DNA of 64,000 nt from Alteromonadaceae bacterium M269 (GTDB taxonomy: Bacteria > Pseudomonadota > Gammaproteobacteria > Enterobacterales > Alteromonadaceae): contig SMNZ01000001.1 in the NCBI GenBank assembly GCA_004353515.1, forward strand, positions 1,116,001 through 1,180,000, in the 5' to 3' direction. Shown here one piece after another: positions 37,801 to 46,544 of the stretch. The position numbers and the translations under genes were made by a program. The notes under the pieces are model-generated. The model saw only the letters and a list, made by a program, of their open reading frames with translations, was not told where the DNA came from and ran no database searches. How positions within the stretch are numbered: the stretch's first letter is position 1; the number at the start of each line of letters is the position of its first letter.

Positions 37801-38265
37801 ATAAACTGCACTATCATCTACGCTAGCCTTAAAGTCGTATACTGGCAGGATATCAACAACCTGAGAAAGCGAACCTAGTTTTTGTATGTCTTCTGCTTCG
37901 CCTCGAATAACTAACGCAGATGCTAACTTAGAGGTTCTGTTAACGATTTCTATTGGTAAACCTAGAGCAAGGATATCCGCTTCGATATCCGAAACCTGAG
38001 AATTAATTGATGCTAGAGCAGAAACTGACTGGCTCTTACCCATAGCACTAGGGTTTGCTTGAACGCGTTGAGCCAACGAAGAAACGTTGACTTTCACTAA
38101 CCAAGTGTTTCCGGAATGTTGTTGATTTAATTCAATTGCTTGGTTTCTATCTCCGCTAATTGGAGACTTGTTCGATAAATTGTATTTATCTTGCGCTGTG
38201 ACGGCTGAAGTCATCAACATGCCGCTGCATACAGCCAACGCAAGTGCAGATTTTTTCATATTCAT
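34822..38265 (-). CDS. Secreted subtilisin-like (S8) protease with PA and cadherin-like domains and GlyGly-CTERM
   Basis: 1147 residues in this order: signal peptide (1-24); I9-like propeptide (about 55-145); S8 catalytic domain with Asp in VAVLDTGIDYTHA (about 178), His in GHGTHVAH (about 235) and Ser in ISGTSFSSPMTAG (about 541); an inserted PA domain (about 385-490); beta-rich repeats; a cadherin-like domain (about 1035-1110, VFDIDENTENGTEVGTV). The C-terminus is Pro-rich, then SSGGGATG, a hydrophobic helix and RRRKS. That tail is the GlyGly-CTERM signal processed by rhombosortase for surface or type II secretion. The secreted enzyme likely digests environmental protein. Confidence 0.95.
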   Translation of the reverse strand: MNMKKSALALAVCSGMLMTSAVTAQDKYNLSNKSPISGDRNQAIELNQQHSGNTWLVKVNVSSLAQRVQANPSAMGKSQSVSALASINSQVSDIEADILALGLPIEIVNRTSKLASALVIRGEAEDIQKLGSLSQVVDILPVYDFKASVDDSAVYMNATPLVTGGIADGSGIRVAVLDTGIDYTHAAIGGEGTAEAYAESIADPADTPAWPIGNVIGGFDFINNDPDPTDLEGHGTHVAHSVLGIAPEASIYAYTVCNENRSCPGAPQLMALEAAMDPNGDGDISDRVDVINMSLGGDFGTSRGGAVADLLNQAARLGVVSAISAGNDGPTPFIVGGPSTTDNVLSVGAMTHPTTESSVTSGSFGGNDVQTVAAVYNPDTAFSIDNTAAELVYPDANQEGCAAFADGTDFSGQAVLIDRGTCSFVDKTNNAQAAGAEFVVVANNREGAPFRMSGDGTGITINSVMISQADGDTIKTGLESGAVEFNVSSEFRPLVGAIASFTSRGPSIEGRLKPEITAPGVGIITAQFGQGDGLTPISGTSFSSPMTAGSLALLSEALPDRNAFELKATIMNAANLDVTIEPRAINPDAELAPISYIGSGLVDVEKAVNLPVAAWATDTRQAALAFGYVSASSTQEMTKNVTLKNFSNEARTYTLSLVQRYANDMESGALSMDFPDSVTVPAGQTVNFDVTMTIDPSALHPWTLDDSLLGSEEGSVDLTVLEYDGALNFSVDGEEAFHLVYHVLPKAIAKVTLENEITDSDRQITITNTGSADFSPFFIPLTINNGINEQLGVDFVAGSIDVVNVPEALCTSEVGVVSTFVMRDGILSPNIAGFFVDFDLDSDGVFDFTTQSLPQNALIGFDTPGITVSFTRRYNSFEDSVVNNTIHTPGNNDFRLLSCIEDFGLTTDDIGGLNATVAFRVEDSAFIFTNTPLPAADMIATEVDFAQQQIVPRIVDADGEAVSSLAAGESAFLIGANISDVIVSSGEGNEIQILSPTNEAGVAPVVAADQVFDIDENTENGTEVGTVQATDVDLLTSPVSEIFVEGSSSNAFSVSRSGVITVANQELLDFDAGFESATLDVVAIDTQGNISEPATVTVNINNLVDSAAEMPPPPPAPVEPPRSSGGGATGLLALLLLPLTLIRRRKS

Positions 38266-38615
38266 ATTATTTTCTCTCTTACCAGGAAAGTAAGAATATC
38301 CCTTGTGTTTTTATTAGAATTTATTAGTAACTTTCCGTTTGAGGTTAAACTACTAGGCTACTAGTGGATACAAATAACATAGTCACAGAAATATTACAAA
38401 ACCTTTACAGTGGTCACAAAAAGATCGCAATTTTTATACTTTTGTGATCATCGTGAAGATAGGTTGACAGTTTTCGAGGTGATTAGGGTAAATAATCAAC
38501 AGCAGGGAGTGATGGAGTATAGTGGTAAGTGTTGAATTTTAACAATAAAAAAAGCCAACGAAATGGGTTTCATTGGCTTTTAAAATATTTTATTACTTAG
38601 AGAATGGTAAGTTTT
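38266..38615. other. 350-bp intergenic region, subtilase promoter and dnaJ terminator
   Basis: It contains the AT-rich upstream region of the subtilase gene (SD-like AGAGAGAAA before ATG 38265) and the dnaJ terminator hairpin at 38550-38581. No further gene or repeat was identified. Confidence 0.6.
38550..38581 (-). terminator. Intrinsic terminator of dnaJ
   Basis: AAAAGCCAA and GAAA pair with TTTC and TTGGCTTTT around a TGGG loop, with one mismatch. On the minus strand the stem runs into TTTTTTT. It lies 35 bp past the dnaJ stop. Confidence 0.88.
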
Positions 38616-39749
38616 TTAATTAGTTAAATCATCGAAGAACTTTTTAACACCATCAAAGAAACCCTTCTCCTTCGGACGATACTTAGCAGTCTCATCACCT
38701 GTTCCCATCGACTCTTCTAACTGAGCCAATAAATCCTTTTGCTTTTGATTTAAGTTAACCGGTGTCTCGACAACAACTTTACACATCAAATCACCAACAC
38801 TACCACTGCGAACAGACTTAACACCCTTTCCACGCAAGCGGAACATGCGACCAGTTTGAGTTTCTGATGTGATCTTCAGTTTCACCTTACCATCCAAAGT
38901 CGGAACTTCTACATCTCCGCCAAGAGACGCTCTGGTAAAGCTAATAGGTACTTCACAGTACAAGTTATTACCATCTCGTACGAAGATATCGTGTTCTCGA
39001 ACATTAACTTGTACATATAAATCACCTGGAGGTGCTCCAGCTTCTCCAGCCTCGCCCTCACCCGTTAAACGAATTCTGTCTCCAGTATCGACACCCGCAG
39101 GTACTTTGACTGACAAAGTCTTGGTTTTCTCGATACGACCTTGCCCATGACAACTGCGGCATGGGTCACTAATAATCTGCCCTTTACCCGAGCAAGTAGG
39201 ACAGGTTTGCTGCACGGCAAAGAAACCTTGTCTCATTTGGACTTGGCCTTGCCCATGACATGTCGGACAAGTTGTAGGTTTGGAACCTTTTGCAGCACCT
39301 GAGCCATCACAGACTTCACAAGCCACAAGTGTTGGCACACGAATTTCTACAGACTTACCACGAACCGCTTCTTCCAATGACAATTCAAGGTTATAGCGTA
39401 AATCTGAACCTTGGCGAGCGCGTGAGCGACCACCACGGCCTCCACCGCCAAAAATATCACCAAAGACGTCGCCAAAGATGTCACCGAAGTCGGCACCACC
39501 ACCGCCACCACCTGTACGGTTAGGATCAACACCCGCATGCCCGTAACGATCATAAGCGCCGCGCTTTTGATCATCGTTCAGAATTTCATAAGCTTCTTGG
39601 ATTTCTTTAAACTTCTCTTCTTTCGCTTTATCGCCCTGCGTTCTGTCAGGGTGATATTTCATCGCTAAGCGCTTATAAGCTTTCTTAATGTCGCGGTCGC
39701 TCGCATCTTTTGCGACGCCCAGGACCTCATAATAATCTCGCTTCGACAT
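38616..39749 (-). CDS. dnaJ: Chaperone protein DnaJ (Hsp40)
   Basis: 377 residues (E. coli 376). J domain with HPD at about 33-35 ([10 protein letters not shown]), a Gly/Phe-rich region (about 75-115), and four zinc-binding CxxCxGxG repeats: [24 protein letters not shown] and CRSCHGQG (about 145-205). The C-terminal substrate-binding domains follow. It stimulates DnaK ATPase and delivers unfolded protein. It lies 182 bp after dnaK; the gap carries three inverted repeats, so DnaJ may be made at lower level than DnaK. Confidence 0.98.
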   Translation of the reverse strand: MSKRDYYEVLGVAKDASDRDIKKAYKRLAMKYHPDRTQGDKAKEEKFKEIQEAYEILNDDQKRGAYDRYGHAGVDPNRTGGGGGGADFGDIFGDVFGDIFGGGGRGGRSRARQGSDLRYNLELSLEEAVRGKSVEIRVPTLVACEVCDGSGAAKGSKPTTCPTCHGQGQVQMRQGFFAVQQTCPTCSGKGQIISDPCRSCHGQGRIEKTKTLSVKVPAGVDTGDRIRLTGEGEAGEAGAPPGDLYVQVNVREHDIFVRDGNNLYCEVPISFTRASLGGDVEVPTLDGKVKLKITSETQTGRMFRLRGKGVKSVRSGSVGDLMCKVVVETPVNLNQKQKDLLAQLEESMGTGDETAKYRPKEKGFFDGVKKFFDDLTN

Positions 39750-39784
39750 ATATTCTCTAATCTCGTTACGGCTAAAATCTTCTT

Positions 39785-39818
39785 TATACCCGTTATTTCA
39801 ACTAACGCAGCGGGTATA
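39785..39818 (-). repeat. Stem-loop in the dnaK-dnaJ gap (dnaJ-proximal)
   Basis: TATACCCG (39785-39792) pairs exactly with CGGGTATA (39811-39818), with an 18-base loop containing a small GTTA/TAAC helix. It lies 36 bp before the dnaJ ATG and could affect dnaJ mRNA stability. Confidence 0.5.
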
Positions 39819-39853
39819 TTCTGCAACCAAATCCCATTGGCCGAATACAAACA

Positions 39854-39886
39854 CGGGCGCCAAAGCCTTTTGAGGCGCTGCGCCCG
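39854..39886 (-). repeat. GC-rich stem-loop in the dnaK-dnaJ gap
   Basis: CGGGCGC (39854-39860) pairs with GCGCCCG (39880-39886). An alternative inner helix GCGCC/GGCGC uses the same bases. It may be an RNase processing barrier. Confidence 0.5.
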
Positions 39887-39899
39887 ATGCAAAGTGAAA

Positions 39900-39921
39900 A
39901 CCCAATCGTTTCAGATTGGGT
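39900..39921 (-). terminator. Hairpin just after dnaK (partial terminator)
   Basis: ACCCAATC and its complement around a 6-base loop, 10 bp past the dnaK stop, with TTTTC following on the minus strand. It is weak, so read-through to dnaJ is expected. Confidence 0.6.
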
Positions 39922-39931
39922 CAAGTATCAC

Positions 39932-41866
39932 TTATTTTTTGTCGTCTTTAACTTCTTCAAACTCAGCGTCAACAACGTCGTCGTCACCCGCTTGAGCAGA
40001 CTCAGCACCGCCAGCATCAGCTGCTGCACCTTCAGGCGCACCTTGAGCAGCTTTCGCTTGTGCAATTTCCATCAATTTAGCAGAAGCTTCCATCAACGCT
40101 TGTGTTTTAGTGTCGATAGCTTCTTTATCTTCACCTTTTATCGCGTCTTGCAAATCGCTAATAGCAGCGTCGATTTTCTCTTTTTCGTCACCTGGTAGTT
40201 CATCACCAGCTTCTTCAACCTGCTTCTGAATACTGTGAACCATGCCATCTGCTTGGTTACGCGCTTGAACAAGTTCTTCAAACTTCTTATCCGCTTCAGC
40301 ATTCGCTGCCGCGTCTTGTACCATTTGCTCGACTTCTTCATCACTCAAACCAGAAGAGGCTTTAATCGTAATCTTCTGCTCTTTACCTGTATCTTTATCT
40401 TTAGCAGATACGTGCAAGATACCGTCTGCATCGATATCGAAGGTAACTTCGATTTGAGGTGCACCACGCATTGCTGGACGAATACCTTCAAGGTTAAATT
40501 GACCTAGAGATTTATTGCCAGACGCTTGCTTACGCTCACCTTGTAATACGTGGACTGTTACCGCTGATTGATTATCTTCAGCTGTAGAGAAGGTTTGCGA
40601 CTTCTTAGTAGGAATAGTCGTGTTCTTCTCAATAACAGGTGTCATAACGCCACCCATTGTTTCAATACCTAGAGATAGAGGCGTTACGTCTAATAGAAGT
40701 ACGTCAGTAACGTCACCAGCAAGTACACCACCTTGGATAGCCGCACCAACAGCTACTGCTTCGTCAGGGTTAACATCTTTACGAGGCTCTTTTCCAAAGA
40801 AATCAGTAACATACTTCTGTACTAGAGGCATACGTGTTTGACCACCAACAAGGATGATGTCATTAACATCACCAACAGATAGGTCAGCATCAGCTAGCGC
40901 ACGCTTAACTGGCTCAAGCGTATCTTTAACCATTTGCTCAACTAGAGATTCTAACTTCGCACGAGTTAACTTAATCGTTAAGTGCTTAGGACCTGATGCA
41001 TCAGCTGTGATGTACGGCAAGTTAACTTCTGTTTGTTGTGCAGAAGAAAGTTCAATTTTAGCCTTCTCACCAGCTTCTTTAAGACGCTGCATTGCTAAAG
41101 GATCTTGGCGTAAATCCATGCCTGAATCTTTCTTAAACTCTTCAACCAAGTAGTTGATAACTTGGTTATCGAAATCTTCACCACCTAAGTGAGTATCACC
41201 GTTAGTCGCTAATACCTCAAACGTGTGCTCACCGTCTGCTTCATCGATTTCGATGATAGAGATATCGAACGTACCACCACCTAAGTCATAAACTGCAACA
41301 ACACTGTCGCCTTTTTTCTTATCCATGCCGTATGCAAGAGCAGCGGCTGTTGGCTCGTTAATAATACGCTTAACTTCTAAACCAGCGATGCGACCAGCGT
41401 CTTTTGTTGCTTGACGTTGAGAATCGTTAAAGTAAGCAGGTACAGTAATAACGGCACCAGTAACTTCTTCACCTAAGAAATCTTCAGCTGTTTTCTTCAT
41501 CTTCTTAAGAACTTCAGCAGAAATTTGAGGTGGAGCCATTTTTTCGTCTTTTGCTTCAATCCAAGCATCACCGTTGTCAGCTTTAACAATACTGAAAGGC
41601 ATGATGTCGATATCGCGTTGAACTTCTTTATCTTCCCAACGACGACCAATCAAACGCTTAATCGCAAACAATGTATTTTTAGGGTTAGTAACCGCCTGAC
41701 GCTTTGCAGGTTGACCAACTAGTGTTTCACCATCTTGGCTGTATGCGATAATTGAAGGGGTTGTACGATCGCCTTCTGCATTCTCGATAACTTTAGCAGA
41801 ATCGCCATCTAATACTGCGACACATGAGTTCGTTGTCCCAAGGTCTATTCCGATGATTTTACCCAT
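39932..41866 (-). CDS. dnaK: Molecular chaperone DnaK (Hsp70)
   Basis: 644 residues. The nucleotide-binding domain starts [18 protein letters not shown]. It includes [30 protein letters not shown] and the adenosine motif [12 protein letters not shown]. The substrate-binding domain (about 390-505) and a helical lid with the acidic tail end [14 protein letters not shown] follow. I choose ATG 41866, nine bases after TGGAG; a TTG at 41881 has no SD and adds non-conserved residues. A sigma-32-type promoter lies just upstream, in addition to the grpE promoter. Confidence 0.98.
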   Translation of the reverse strand: MGKIIGIDLGTTNSCVAVLDGDSAKVIENAEGDRTTPSIIAYSQDGETLVGQPAKRQAVTNPKNTLFAIKRLIGRRWEDKEVQRDIDIMPFSIVKADNGDAWIEAKDEKMAPPQISAEVLKKMKKTAEDFLGEEVTGAVITVPAYFNDSQRQATKDAGRIAGLEVKRIINEPTAAALAYGMDKKKGDSVVAVYDLGGGTFDISIIEIDEADGEHTFEVLATNGDTHLGGEDFDNQVINYLVEEFKKDSGMDLRQDPLAMQRLKEAGEKAKIELSSAQQTEVNLPYITADASGPKHLTIKLTRAKLESLVEQMVKDTLEPVKRALADADLSVGDVNDIILVGGQTRMPLVQKYVTDFFGKEPRKDVNPDEAVAVGAAIQGGVLAGDVTDVLLLDVTPLSLGIETMGGVMTPVIEKNTTIPTKKSQTFSTAEDNQSAVTVHVLQGERKQASGNKSLGQFNLEGIRPAMRGAPQIEVTFDIDADGILHVSAKDKDTGKEQKITIKASSGLSDEEVEQMVQDAAANAEADKKFEELVQARNQADGMVHSIQKQVEEAGDELPGDEKEKIDAAISDLQDAIKGEDKEAIDTKTQALMEASAKLMEIAQAKAAQGAPEGAAADAGGAESAQAGDDDVVDAEFEEVKDDKK

Positions 41867-41910
41867 CTCTGAAATCTCCAAAAACTAATCTTTAAAAGCT
41901 TGCTTTTTTA

Positions 41911-41935
41911 GTGGGGTTATTCTGATACTTTTCAA
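41911..41935 (-). promoter_or_regulatory. Sigma-32 (heat-shock) promoter of dnaK
   Basis: On the minus strand TTGAAA (41935-41930), 13-bp spacer, CCCCAC(TA) (41916-41911), close to the CTTGAAA/CCCCATnT consensus. It lies 45 bp before the dnaK start and would let dnaKJ be induced independently of grpE. Confidence 0.7.
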
Positions 41936-41972
41936 CATCTTCTAAGAAAAAAACCACAAAAAAGCGAATTAT

Positions 41973-42599
41973 TTATACGTTGGTGTCGATGCCACCATCA
42001 GCAGCTCTAGATACCATCACCATAGCAGGGCGTAATAAACGCCCGTTTAGCTCAAATCCCTTTTGCATAACTGCCATAACTGTATTGGGTGCTAAATCAG
42101 CACTTTCTTGCATTGACATCGCCTGATGCAATGCTGGATCAAAAGTTTCGCCTTGAGGGTCGATAACTTTCATTCCAAATTTTTCTATAGTCGAAATAAA
42201 CGACTTATGTGTTAACTCGACACCTTCAAGCAAAGGCTTGATAGCCTCATTTTCTGCATCACTTGTTTGAATAGCACGCTCAAGGTTATCGATAACTGGC
42301 AACAAATCGCCCGCAAAACGCTCTAACGCGAACTTACGCGCTTTATCTACTTCTGCATCAGCACGACGCTTAGCATTTTCCATATCTGCTTTAGCACGTA
42401 AAACAGAATCCTTTTGGCCAGCAACAGTCGCTTCAGAGGCAGCTAATGCTGCTTCAAGCTCTTGAATTCTCATTTCATCTACTGTTAATGCTTGCCCTTC
42501 AGAGGCTTCTTCGCCTTGTGCTTGCGCTTCTTCTGCATTTAAGTTTTGCTCACCCGCTTCAATTTCATTCTGATCTTGCGGTGTTTGTTCGTTGCTCAT
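41973..42599 (-). CDS. grpE: Nucleotide exchange factor GrpE
   Basis: 208 residues (E. coli 197). An acidic disordered N-terminus (about 1-45) leads into the long helix (about 45-105, ...[46 protein letters not shown]). The C-terminal beta domain has [15 protein letters not shown] and [21 protein letters not shown]. It releases ADP from DnaK. ATG 42599 follows AGGTGA; the GTG at 42608 is less likely. First gene of the grpE-dnaK-dnaJ heat-shock cluster. Confidence 0.97.
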   Translation of the reverse strand: MSNEQTPQDQNEIEAGEQNLNAEEAQAQGEEASEGQALTVDEMRIQELEAALAASEATVAGQKDSVLRAKADMENAKRRADAEVDKARKFALERFAGDLLPVIDNLERAIQTSDAENEAIKPLLEGVELTHKSFISTIEKFGMKVIDPQGETFDPALHQAMSMQESADLAPNTVMAVMQKGFELNGRLLRPAMVMVSRAADGGIDTNV

Positions 42600-42650
42600 G
42601 TCTTTCACCTAAACTGTCAACTGTGTACACAAATTTGATTGCAAGCATTT

Positions 42651-42676
42651 ATGGGGATGGAAATTGTCGATTCAAG
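42651..42676 (-). promoter_or_regulatory. Sigma-32 (heat-shock) promoter of grpE
   Basis: On the minus strand CTTGAA (42676-42671), 14-bp spacer, CCCCAT (42656-42651) followed by AA. This is a near-consensus RpoH promoter about 50 bp before the grpE ATG. Confidence 0.85.
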
Positions 42677-42780
42677 CAAAAAAAGCAGAGTTTTTGATGG
42701 TTTTTATCGAGTTTTTTACACTCAAGCATCAACAATTAATGATTTCTTGAATATTTTGCAGTTACTTCTGTGAGTTATTT

Positions 42781-43698
42781 GTGGTTATACTGCCTAAAAA
42801 TTCTTGTCGGACCTGTACTTTGACCAACTACCAAACTGTTGGCCTAATTGGCAAACCAGAACATGCTGGCGCTAACGCCACCCTATCCTCGCTGCTAGTT
42901 TATCTGCATAAGAAAGGTTGCAGAGTCCTTGTTGAAGAAACGATAGCAAAGCAGTTTCAAGATAAAGATATGACGCCTTGTACCCTCGAAGAAATTGGGC
43001 AACAAGCCGATCTGGCTATTGTTGTTGGCGGTGACGGAAAGATGCTCGGTGCAGCAAGAGTGTTGGCAGAATTCGATATAGATGTCGTTGGAGTGAACCG
43101 AGGCAATTTAGGTTTCCTAACCGATCTTGATCCTGAAGACTACGAAACACAATTAGACGGTATCTTTGAAGGTAAGAGTCAGCTTGAAGAACGCTTTATT
43201 TTAGAAGTCGAGGTTTATCAAGGTGGTGAACTAAAAAGCAGTAACAAAGCCGTCAACGAAGTCGTTCTTCACCATAGCAAAGTCGCCCATATGATGGAGT
43301 TCGAAGTCTATATCGATGATATCTTTGCGTTTAGTCAGCGATCAGATGGATTAATCGTTGCAACTCCAACGGGCTCAACAGCCTACTCATTATCTGGTGG
43401 TGGAGCCATACTGACTCCCAATCTTGATGCTGTCACATTAGTACCTATGTTCCCACATACTCTAAGCGCCCGCCCTATTGTAGTTGACGCATCAAGCGTG
43501 ATTACGATGAAGATATCACCGGAAAATGCAGACAGCTTCCAGGTGAGCTGCGACAGCCACGTCGTGCTAACAGTGCTAGCTGGGGATAAAATCACCATTC
43601 GCAAGAATCCAGGCAAACTATCATTAGTTCACCCAGAAGATTACAACTACTTTAAAGTTCTACGTTCGAAGCTTGGTTGGGGCAGCAAACTGTATTAA
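42781..43698 (+). CDS. nadK: NAD kinase
   Basis: 305 residues as drawn from GTG 42781, preceded by GTGAG. A TTG at 42820 would give 292 residues, the same length as E. coli NadK, and aligns better at the N-terminus ([14 protein letters not shown]). The catalytic motif [13 protein letters not shown] (about 80-92), [32 protein letters not shown] and [14 protein letters not shown] are all present. It phosphorylates NAD to NADP. It is divergent from grpE, an order seen in many gammaproteobacteria. Confidence 0.96.
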   Translation: MVILPKNSCRTCTLTNYQTVGLIGKPEHAGANATLSSLLVYLHKKGCRVLVEETIAKQFQDKDMTPCTLEEIGQQADLAIVVGGDGKMLGAARVLAEFDIDVVGVNRGNLGFLTDLDPEDYETQLDGIFEGKSQLEERFILEVEVYQGGELKSSNKAVNEVVLHHSKVAHMMEFEVYIDDIFAFSQRSDGLIVATPTGSTAYSLSGGGAILTPNLDAVTLVPMFPHTLSARPIVVDASSVITMKISPENADSFQVSCDSHVVLTVLAGDKITIRKNPGKLSLVHPEDYNYFKVLRSKLGWGSKLY

Positions 43699-43720
43699 CC
43701 GCCCCAAGAGGTAATTTTAG

Positions 43721-44194
43721 TTATAGCTTGAGGTCATCTGAATCGTTCTCAGATTCTTCTTTGTCATGGGTTATCTTTGGCTTATCAAATGAATCCTCTT
43801 CAGGAAAGTAAGCCAAATCTCTAATATTCTTTTGCACGGCAACAGCTGCAAATAAACTCAGTAAAAAAGACATCGCATAGAAGCCCTTTTCGCTTAAAGC
43901 TAAATCTGCATTCCAAAGGCCAATAGTTAACAGTATCAGTGCTGCACCAACGGAAAACCAGCAAAGGCTAAAGTATATACCTGTTACAGGAATACCCTCT
44001 AGTTGGTCTCGCACAGATTTCTGCAAAGACACTGCTGAGAACAAGCCAAAGAGTAACAGCGTGAAGTAATATCCCTTTTCATTGAGTTGCATATCCGCAT
44101 TCCATAGCCCTATCAAATAAGCCAAGGCACCAACCATCAAAGCAGCCCAAGACGCACCGATAAAAGCGGCGGTCGGTTTTTGTATATTGTTCAT
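43721..44194 (-). CDS. YiaA/YiaB-family inner membrane protein
   Basis: 157 residues with two copies of the yiaAB repeat. Each has two TM helices around a conserved xGLWNADxxLxEKGxY motif (GLWNADMQLNEKGYY about 29-43; GLWNADLALSEKGFY about 93-107), each followed by SLQKSVRD or AVQKNIRD. The C-terminal ~25 residues are charged. Its function is unknown. It is convergent with nadK (22 bp apart, no terminator visible) and divergent from recN. Confidence 0.88.
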   Translation of the reverse strand: MNNIQKPTAAFIGASWAALMVGALAYLIGLWNADMQLNEKGYYFTLLLFGLFSAVSLQKSVRDQLEGIPVTGIYFSLCWFSVGAALILLTIGLWNADLALSEKGFYAMSFLLSLFAAVAVQKNIRDLAYFPEEDSFDKPKITHDKEESENDSDDLKL

Positions 44195-44312
44195 TATCTT
44201 ATTCCTTCATTCCCTTCGTTACACTTATAGGATCTAGTACCCTAACCATGTAATGACTTAACAACAAAATTAAGACTAAACCACTTATCTTTTCTAGACA
44301 AATACAAAACAA

Positions 44313-44328
44313 CTGTATACATTAACAG
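44313..44328. promoter_or_regulatory. LexA (SOS) box 1 upstream of recN
   Basis: CTGT-ATACATTA-ACAG matches the CTGT-N8-ACAG core exactly, 33 bp before the recN ATG. Confidence 0.88.
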
Positions 44329-44331
44329 TTA

Positions 44332-44347
44332 CTGTATATTTAAACAC
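44332..44347. promoter_or_regulatory. LexA (SOS) box 2 upstream of recN
   Basis: CTGT-ATATTTAA-ACAC has one mismatch in the core (C for the last G). It starts 19 bp after box 1 and lies 13 bp before the ATG. Paired SOS boxes are known at E. coli recN. Confidence 0.7.
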
Positions 44348-44360
44348 ATAGTAAACCATC

Positions 44361-46031
44361 ATGTTGATACAACTGACGATTAAAAACTTTGCCGTTGTTA
44401 AATCCTTAGATATTCAATTAGAGCAAGGTCTTACTGCGATCACTGGTGAAACCGGTGCAGGTAAATCTATTGCAATTGATGCGTTAGGTTTGTGTTTAGG
44501 TAACAGAGCCGAAGCCGGTATGGTAAGGCCTCAAGCCGATAAAGCGGATGTTAGTGCAACCTTTAATACAGCTAAATTAGAAAACGTAAAGGCGTGGTTA
44601 AAAGAGCAAGACCTTGAAACTGAAGATGATGATACAGTAATAAGAAGAGTTATTTCGTCAGAAGGTCGTTCCAAAGCTTATATTAATGGTCATGCAGTTC
44701 CCCTGCAGCAATTGAAGATTTTAGGAAACCAACTCGTCAGCATTCACGGTCAACATGCACACCATCAATTATTGAAAAGTGATGCACAATTAGCTGTTTT
44801 AGATAACTTTGCAGCACATGAGAAGCTACAAGGAAAAGTCAAGCAAGCTTACACAGTTTGGCAACAAAGCGAAAAAGAGTATAAGAAACTCCTTGAAGAA
44901 AAGCATGCGAGAGATGATCGCAAACAACTTCTCAGCTATCAGGTACAAGAGTTAGACGAATTTGCACTTCAAGATGGTGAGTTTGAAACTCTTGAGGTTG
45001 AACATAAAAGGCTCACGCATAGCCAAACGCTGCTAGAACAAAGTCAGATTAGCCTACATAAACTGTATAATGCAGAACAAGGTAACGCCCTTTCGATTGT
45101 TCAAGAAAGCTTAGAACAATTATCTGAATTACAAGAACACGACACTGCATTAAAACCCATAGTTGAGATGCTAAACGATGCTTCCATACAAATTGAAGAA
45201 GCGTCGCAAGAGCTTAGACACTATACCGATCATCTAGATATTGACCCACTGCGCATGCAGCAGGTTGAAGAACGTTATAGCCAAGCTTTAGATTTAGCGC
45301 GTAAACACAAAGTTCAACCAGAGCAGCTTGCAGCAACCCATGCGGTTTTAGCTGAAGAATTTCATGAGTTACAAGCTGACGAAGAGCAACTTGAAATATT
45401 AAAACAACAGGTCACAGATAACTACGAAGATTATCAAAATAAAGCTAAACAGCTGAGTGACTCAAGAACTCGCGCAGGAAAAAAATTATCGAAAGCCCTT
45501 CTCGAGCAAATCCAGCGCATGAATATGAAGGAAGCCAAGTTAGAGGTTTCAGTTAGCTTTGATCCAAGTCAAACAGCTACAGCAAAAGGGTTAGATAAGG
45601 TTCAGTTCCTCGTTTCTACAAACCCTGGGCAACCTTTAGATAGCATGGAAAAAGTAGCATCCGGTGGTGAGCTCTCGCGAATCGGGCTAGCTATTCAGGT
45701 TATTGGTTCTTCAAACAACAACATCCCTACCCTAATTTTTGACGAAGTGGATACGGGAATATCAGGACCAACAGCAGCTGTTGTTGGGCAACTTCTCAGG
45801 CAATTAGGTGATTCTTGTCAGGCAATGTGTGTCACACATTTACCACAAGTTGCAGCTTGCGCGCACAATCAAATGTTTGTGACTAAGTTCAGTGATAAAC
45901 AAACGACAGAAACTCACATGATTTCTTTGTCAAAAACTGAACGAATTGACGAACTTGCACGTCTACTAGCTGGAGATGAAATAACTGAATCGGCAATCGC
46001 CAATGCGAAAGCCCTACTCGATCAATCATAA
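44361..46031 (+). CDS. recN: DNA repair protein RecN
   Basis: 556 residues, an SMC-like ATPase. It has the N-terminal Walker A GETGAGKSIAIDALGLCLG (about 29-48), Q-loop region SIHGQHAHHQLL, a coiled-coil arm (about 150-370) and C-terminal signature VASGGELSRIGLAI. Walker B TLIFDEVDTGISG comes next, then CVTHLPQVAACA. RecN bridges DNA ends during double-strand-break repair and is strongly SOS-induced in E. coli; the two LexA boxes here agree with that. A 10-bp-stem hairpin follows the stop. Confidence 0.97.
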   Translation: MLIQLTIKNFAVVKSLDIQLEQGLTAITGETGAGKSIAIDALGLCLGNRAEAGMVRPQADKADVSATFNTAKLENVKAWLKEQDLETEDDDTVIRRVISSEGRSKAYINGHAVPLQQLKILGNQLVSIHGQHAHHQLLKSDAQLAVLDNFAAHEKLQGKVKQAYTVWQQSEKEYKKLLEEKHARDDRKQLLSYQVQELDEFALQDGEFETLEVEHKRLTHSQTLLEQSQISLHKLYNAEQGNALSIVQESLEQLSELQEHDTALKPIVEMLNDASIQIEEASQELRHYTDHLDIDPLRMQQVEERYSQALDLARKHKVQPEQLAATHAVLAEEFHELQADEEQLEILKQQVTDNYEDYQNKAKQLSDSRTRAGKKLSKALLEQIQRMNMKEAKLEVSVSFDPSQTATAKGLDKVQFLVSTNPGQPLDSMEKVASGGELSRIGLAIQVIGSSNNNIPTLIFDEVDTGISGPTAAVVGQLLRQLGDSCQAMCVTHLPQVAACAHNQMFVTKFSDKQTTETHMISLSKTERIDELARLLAGDEITESAIANAKALLDQS

Positions 46032-46054
46032 AGGTGTTGCTTTAGTGCACGTTT

Positions 46055-46082
46055 GGCGCAAATAGTCATTAATATTTGCGCC
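46055..46082 (+). terminator. Stem-loop after recN
   Basis: GGCGCAAATA and its complement around an 8-base loop, 23 bp past the recN stop and 50 bp before bamE. No T-run follows, so it may limit rather than stop transcription, or stabilise mRNA ends. Confidence 0.55.
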
Positions 46083-46120
46083 CCTAAGGTTGACTGAGTT
46101 AGGATGCTCGCACTTAGGAG

Positions 46121-46495
46121 ATGTACTCAACAATGATGAAACTTAAACACCTTTTCTTTATTACTTTTTTAACACTAGGCCTTCAAGGTTGTGCTAACTG
46201 GATCTTTAGAATCGATGTTCCTCAAGGAAACTTTCTAGAGCAAAAAGATGTGGATAAACTACGTGTCGGCATGACCAAAGAGCAAGTTATCTTTGTTCTC
46301 GGCAAACCTGTTGTTAAAGATAGCTTTGATCATGACACTTGGTATTACGTTTATGAAATAAAACGTGGTTTAAAGAAAAACGGTGAAGATTTCAGTAGTA
46401 AGCTAATTATCCATTATGTCGATGGCTTAGTTGCTTCAATTGAAGGTGATTTTGAAACACCTGAAGATTTTGATACGCCGCTAGACGATATCTAA
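46121..46495 (+). CDS. bamE: Outer membrane protein assembly factor BamE (SmpA/OmlA)
   Basis: 124 residues as drawn. Lipobox LQGC (Cys24) predicts an outer-membrane lipoprotein. The BamE fold motif QGNFLEQKDVDKLRVGMTKEQVIFVLGKPVV...DTWYYVYE is clear (about 35-85). It supports insertion of outer-membrane proteins by BamA. The exact start is uncertain. The SD AGGAG ends directly at ATG 46121, which is too close, so ATG 46133 (12 bases on) is probably used, giving 120 residues. Confidence 0.94.
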   Translation: MYSTMMKLKHLFFITFLTLGLQGCANWIFRIDVPQGNFLEQKDVDKLRVGMTKEQVIFVLGKPVVKDSFDHDTWYYVYEIKRGLKKNGEDFSSKLIIHYVDGLVASIEGDFETPEDFDTPLDDI

Positions 46496-46514
46496 CTAAC
46501 ACAAACGTAAATAC

Positions 46515-46544
46515 AAAAAAGCTCGTTATTCAACGAGCTTTTTT
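46515..46544. terminator. Bidirectional terminator of bamE and rnfH
   Basis: A 13-bp stem AAAAAAGCTCGTT with its complement and an ATTC loop, followed by T8. The rnfH stop codon (46526-46528) lies inside the stem, so the terminator encodes the last rnfH codons. Confidence 0.9.
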
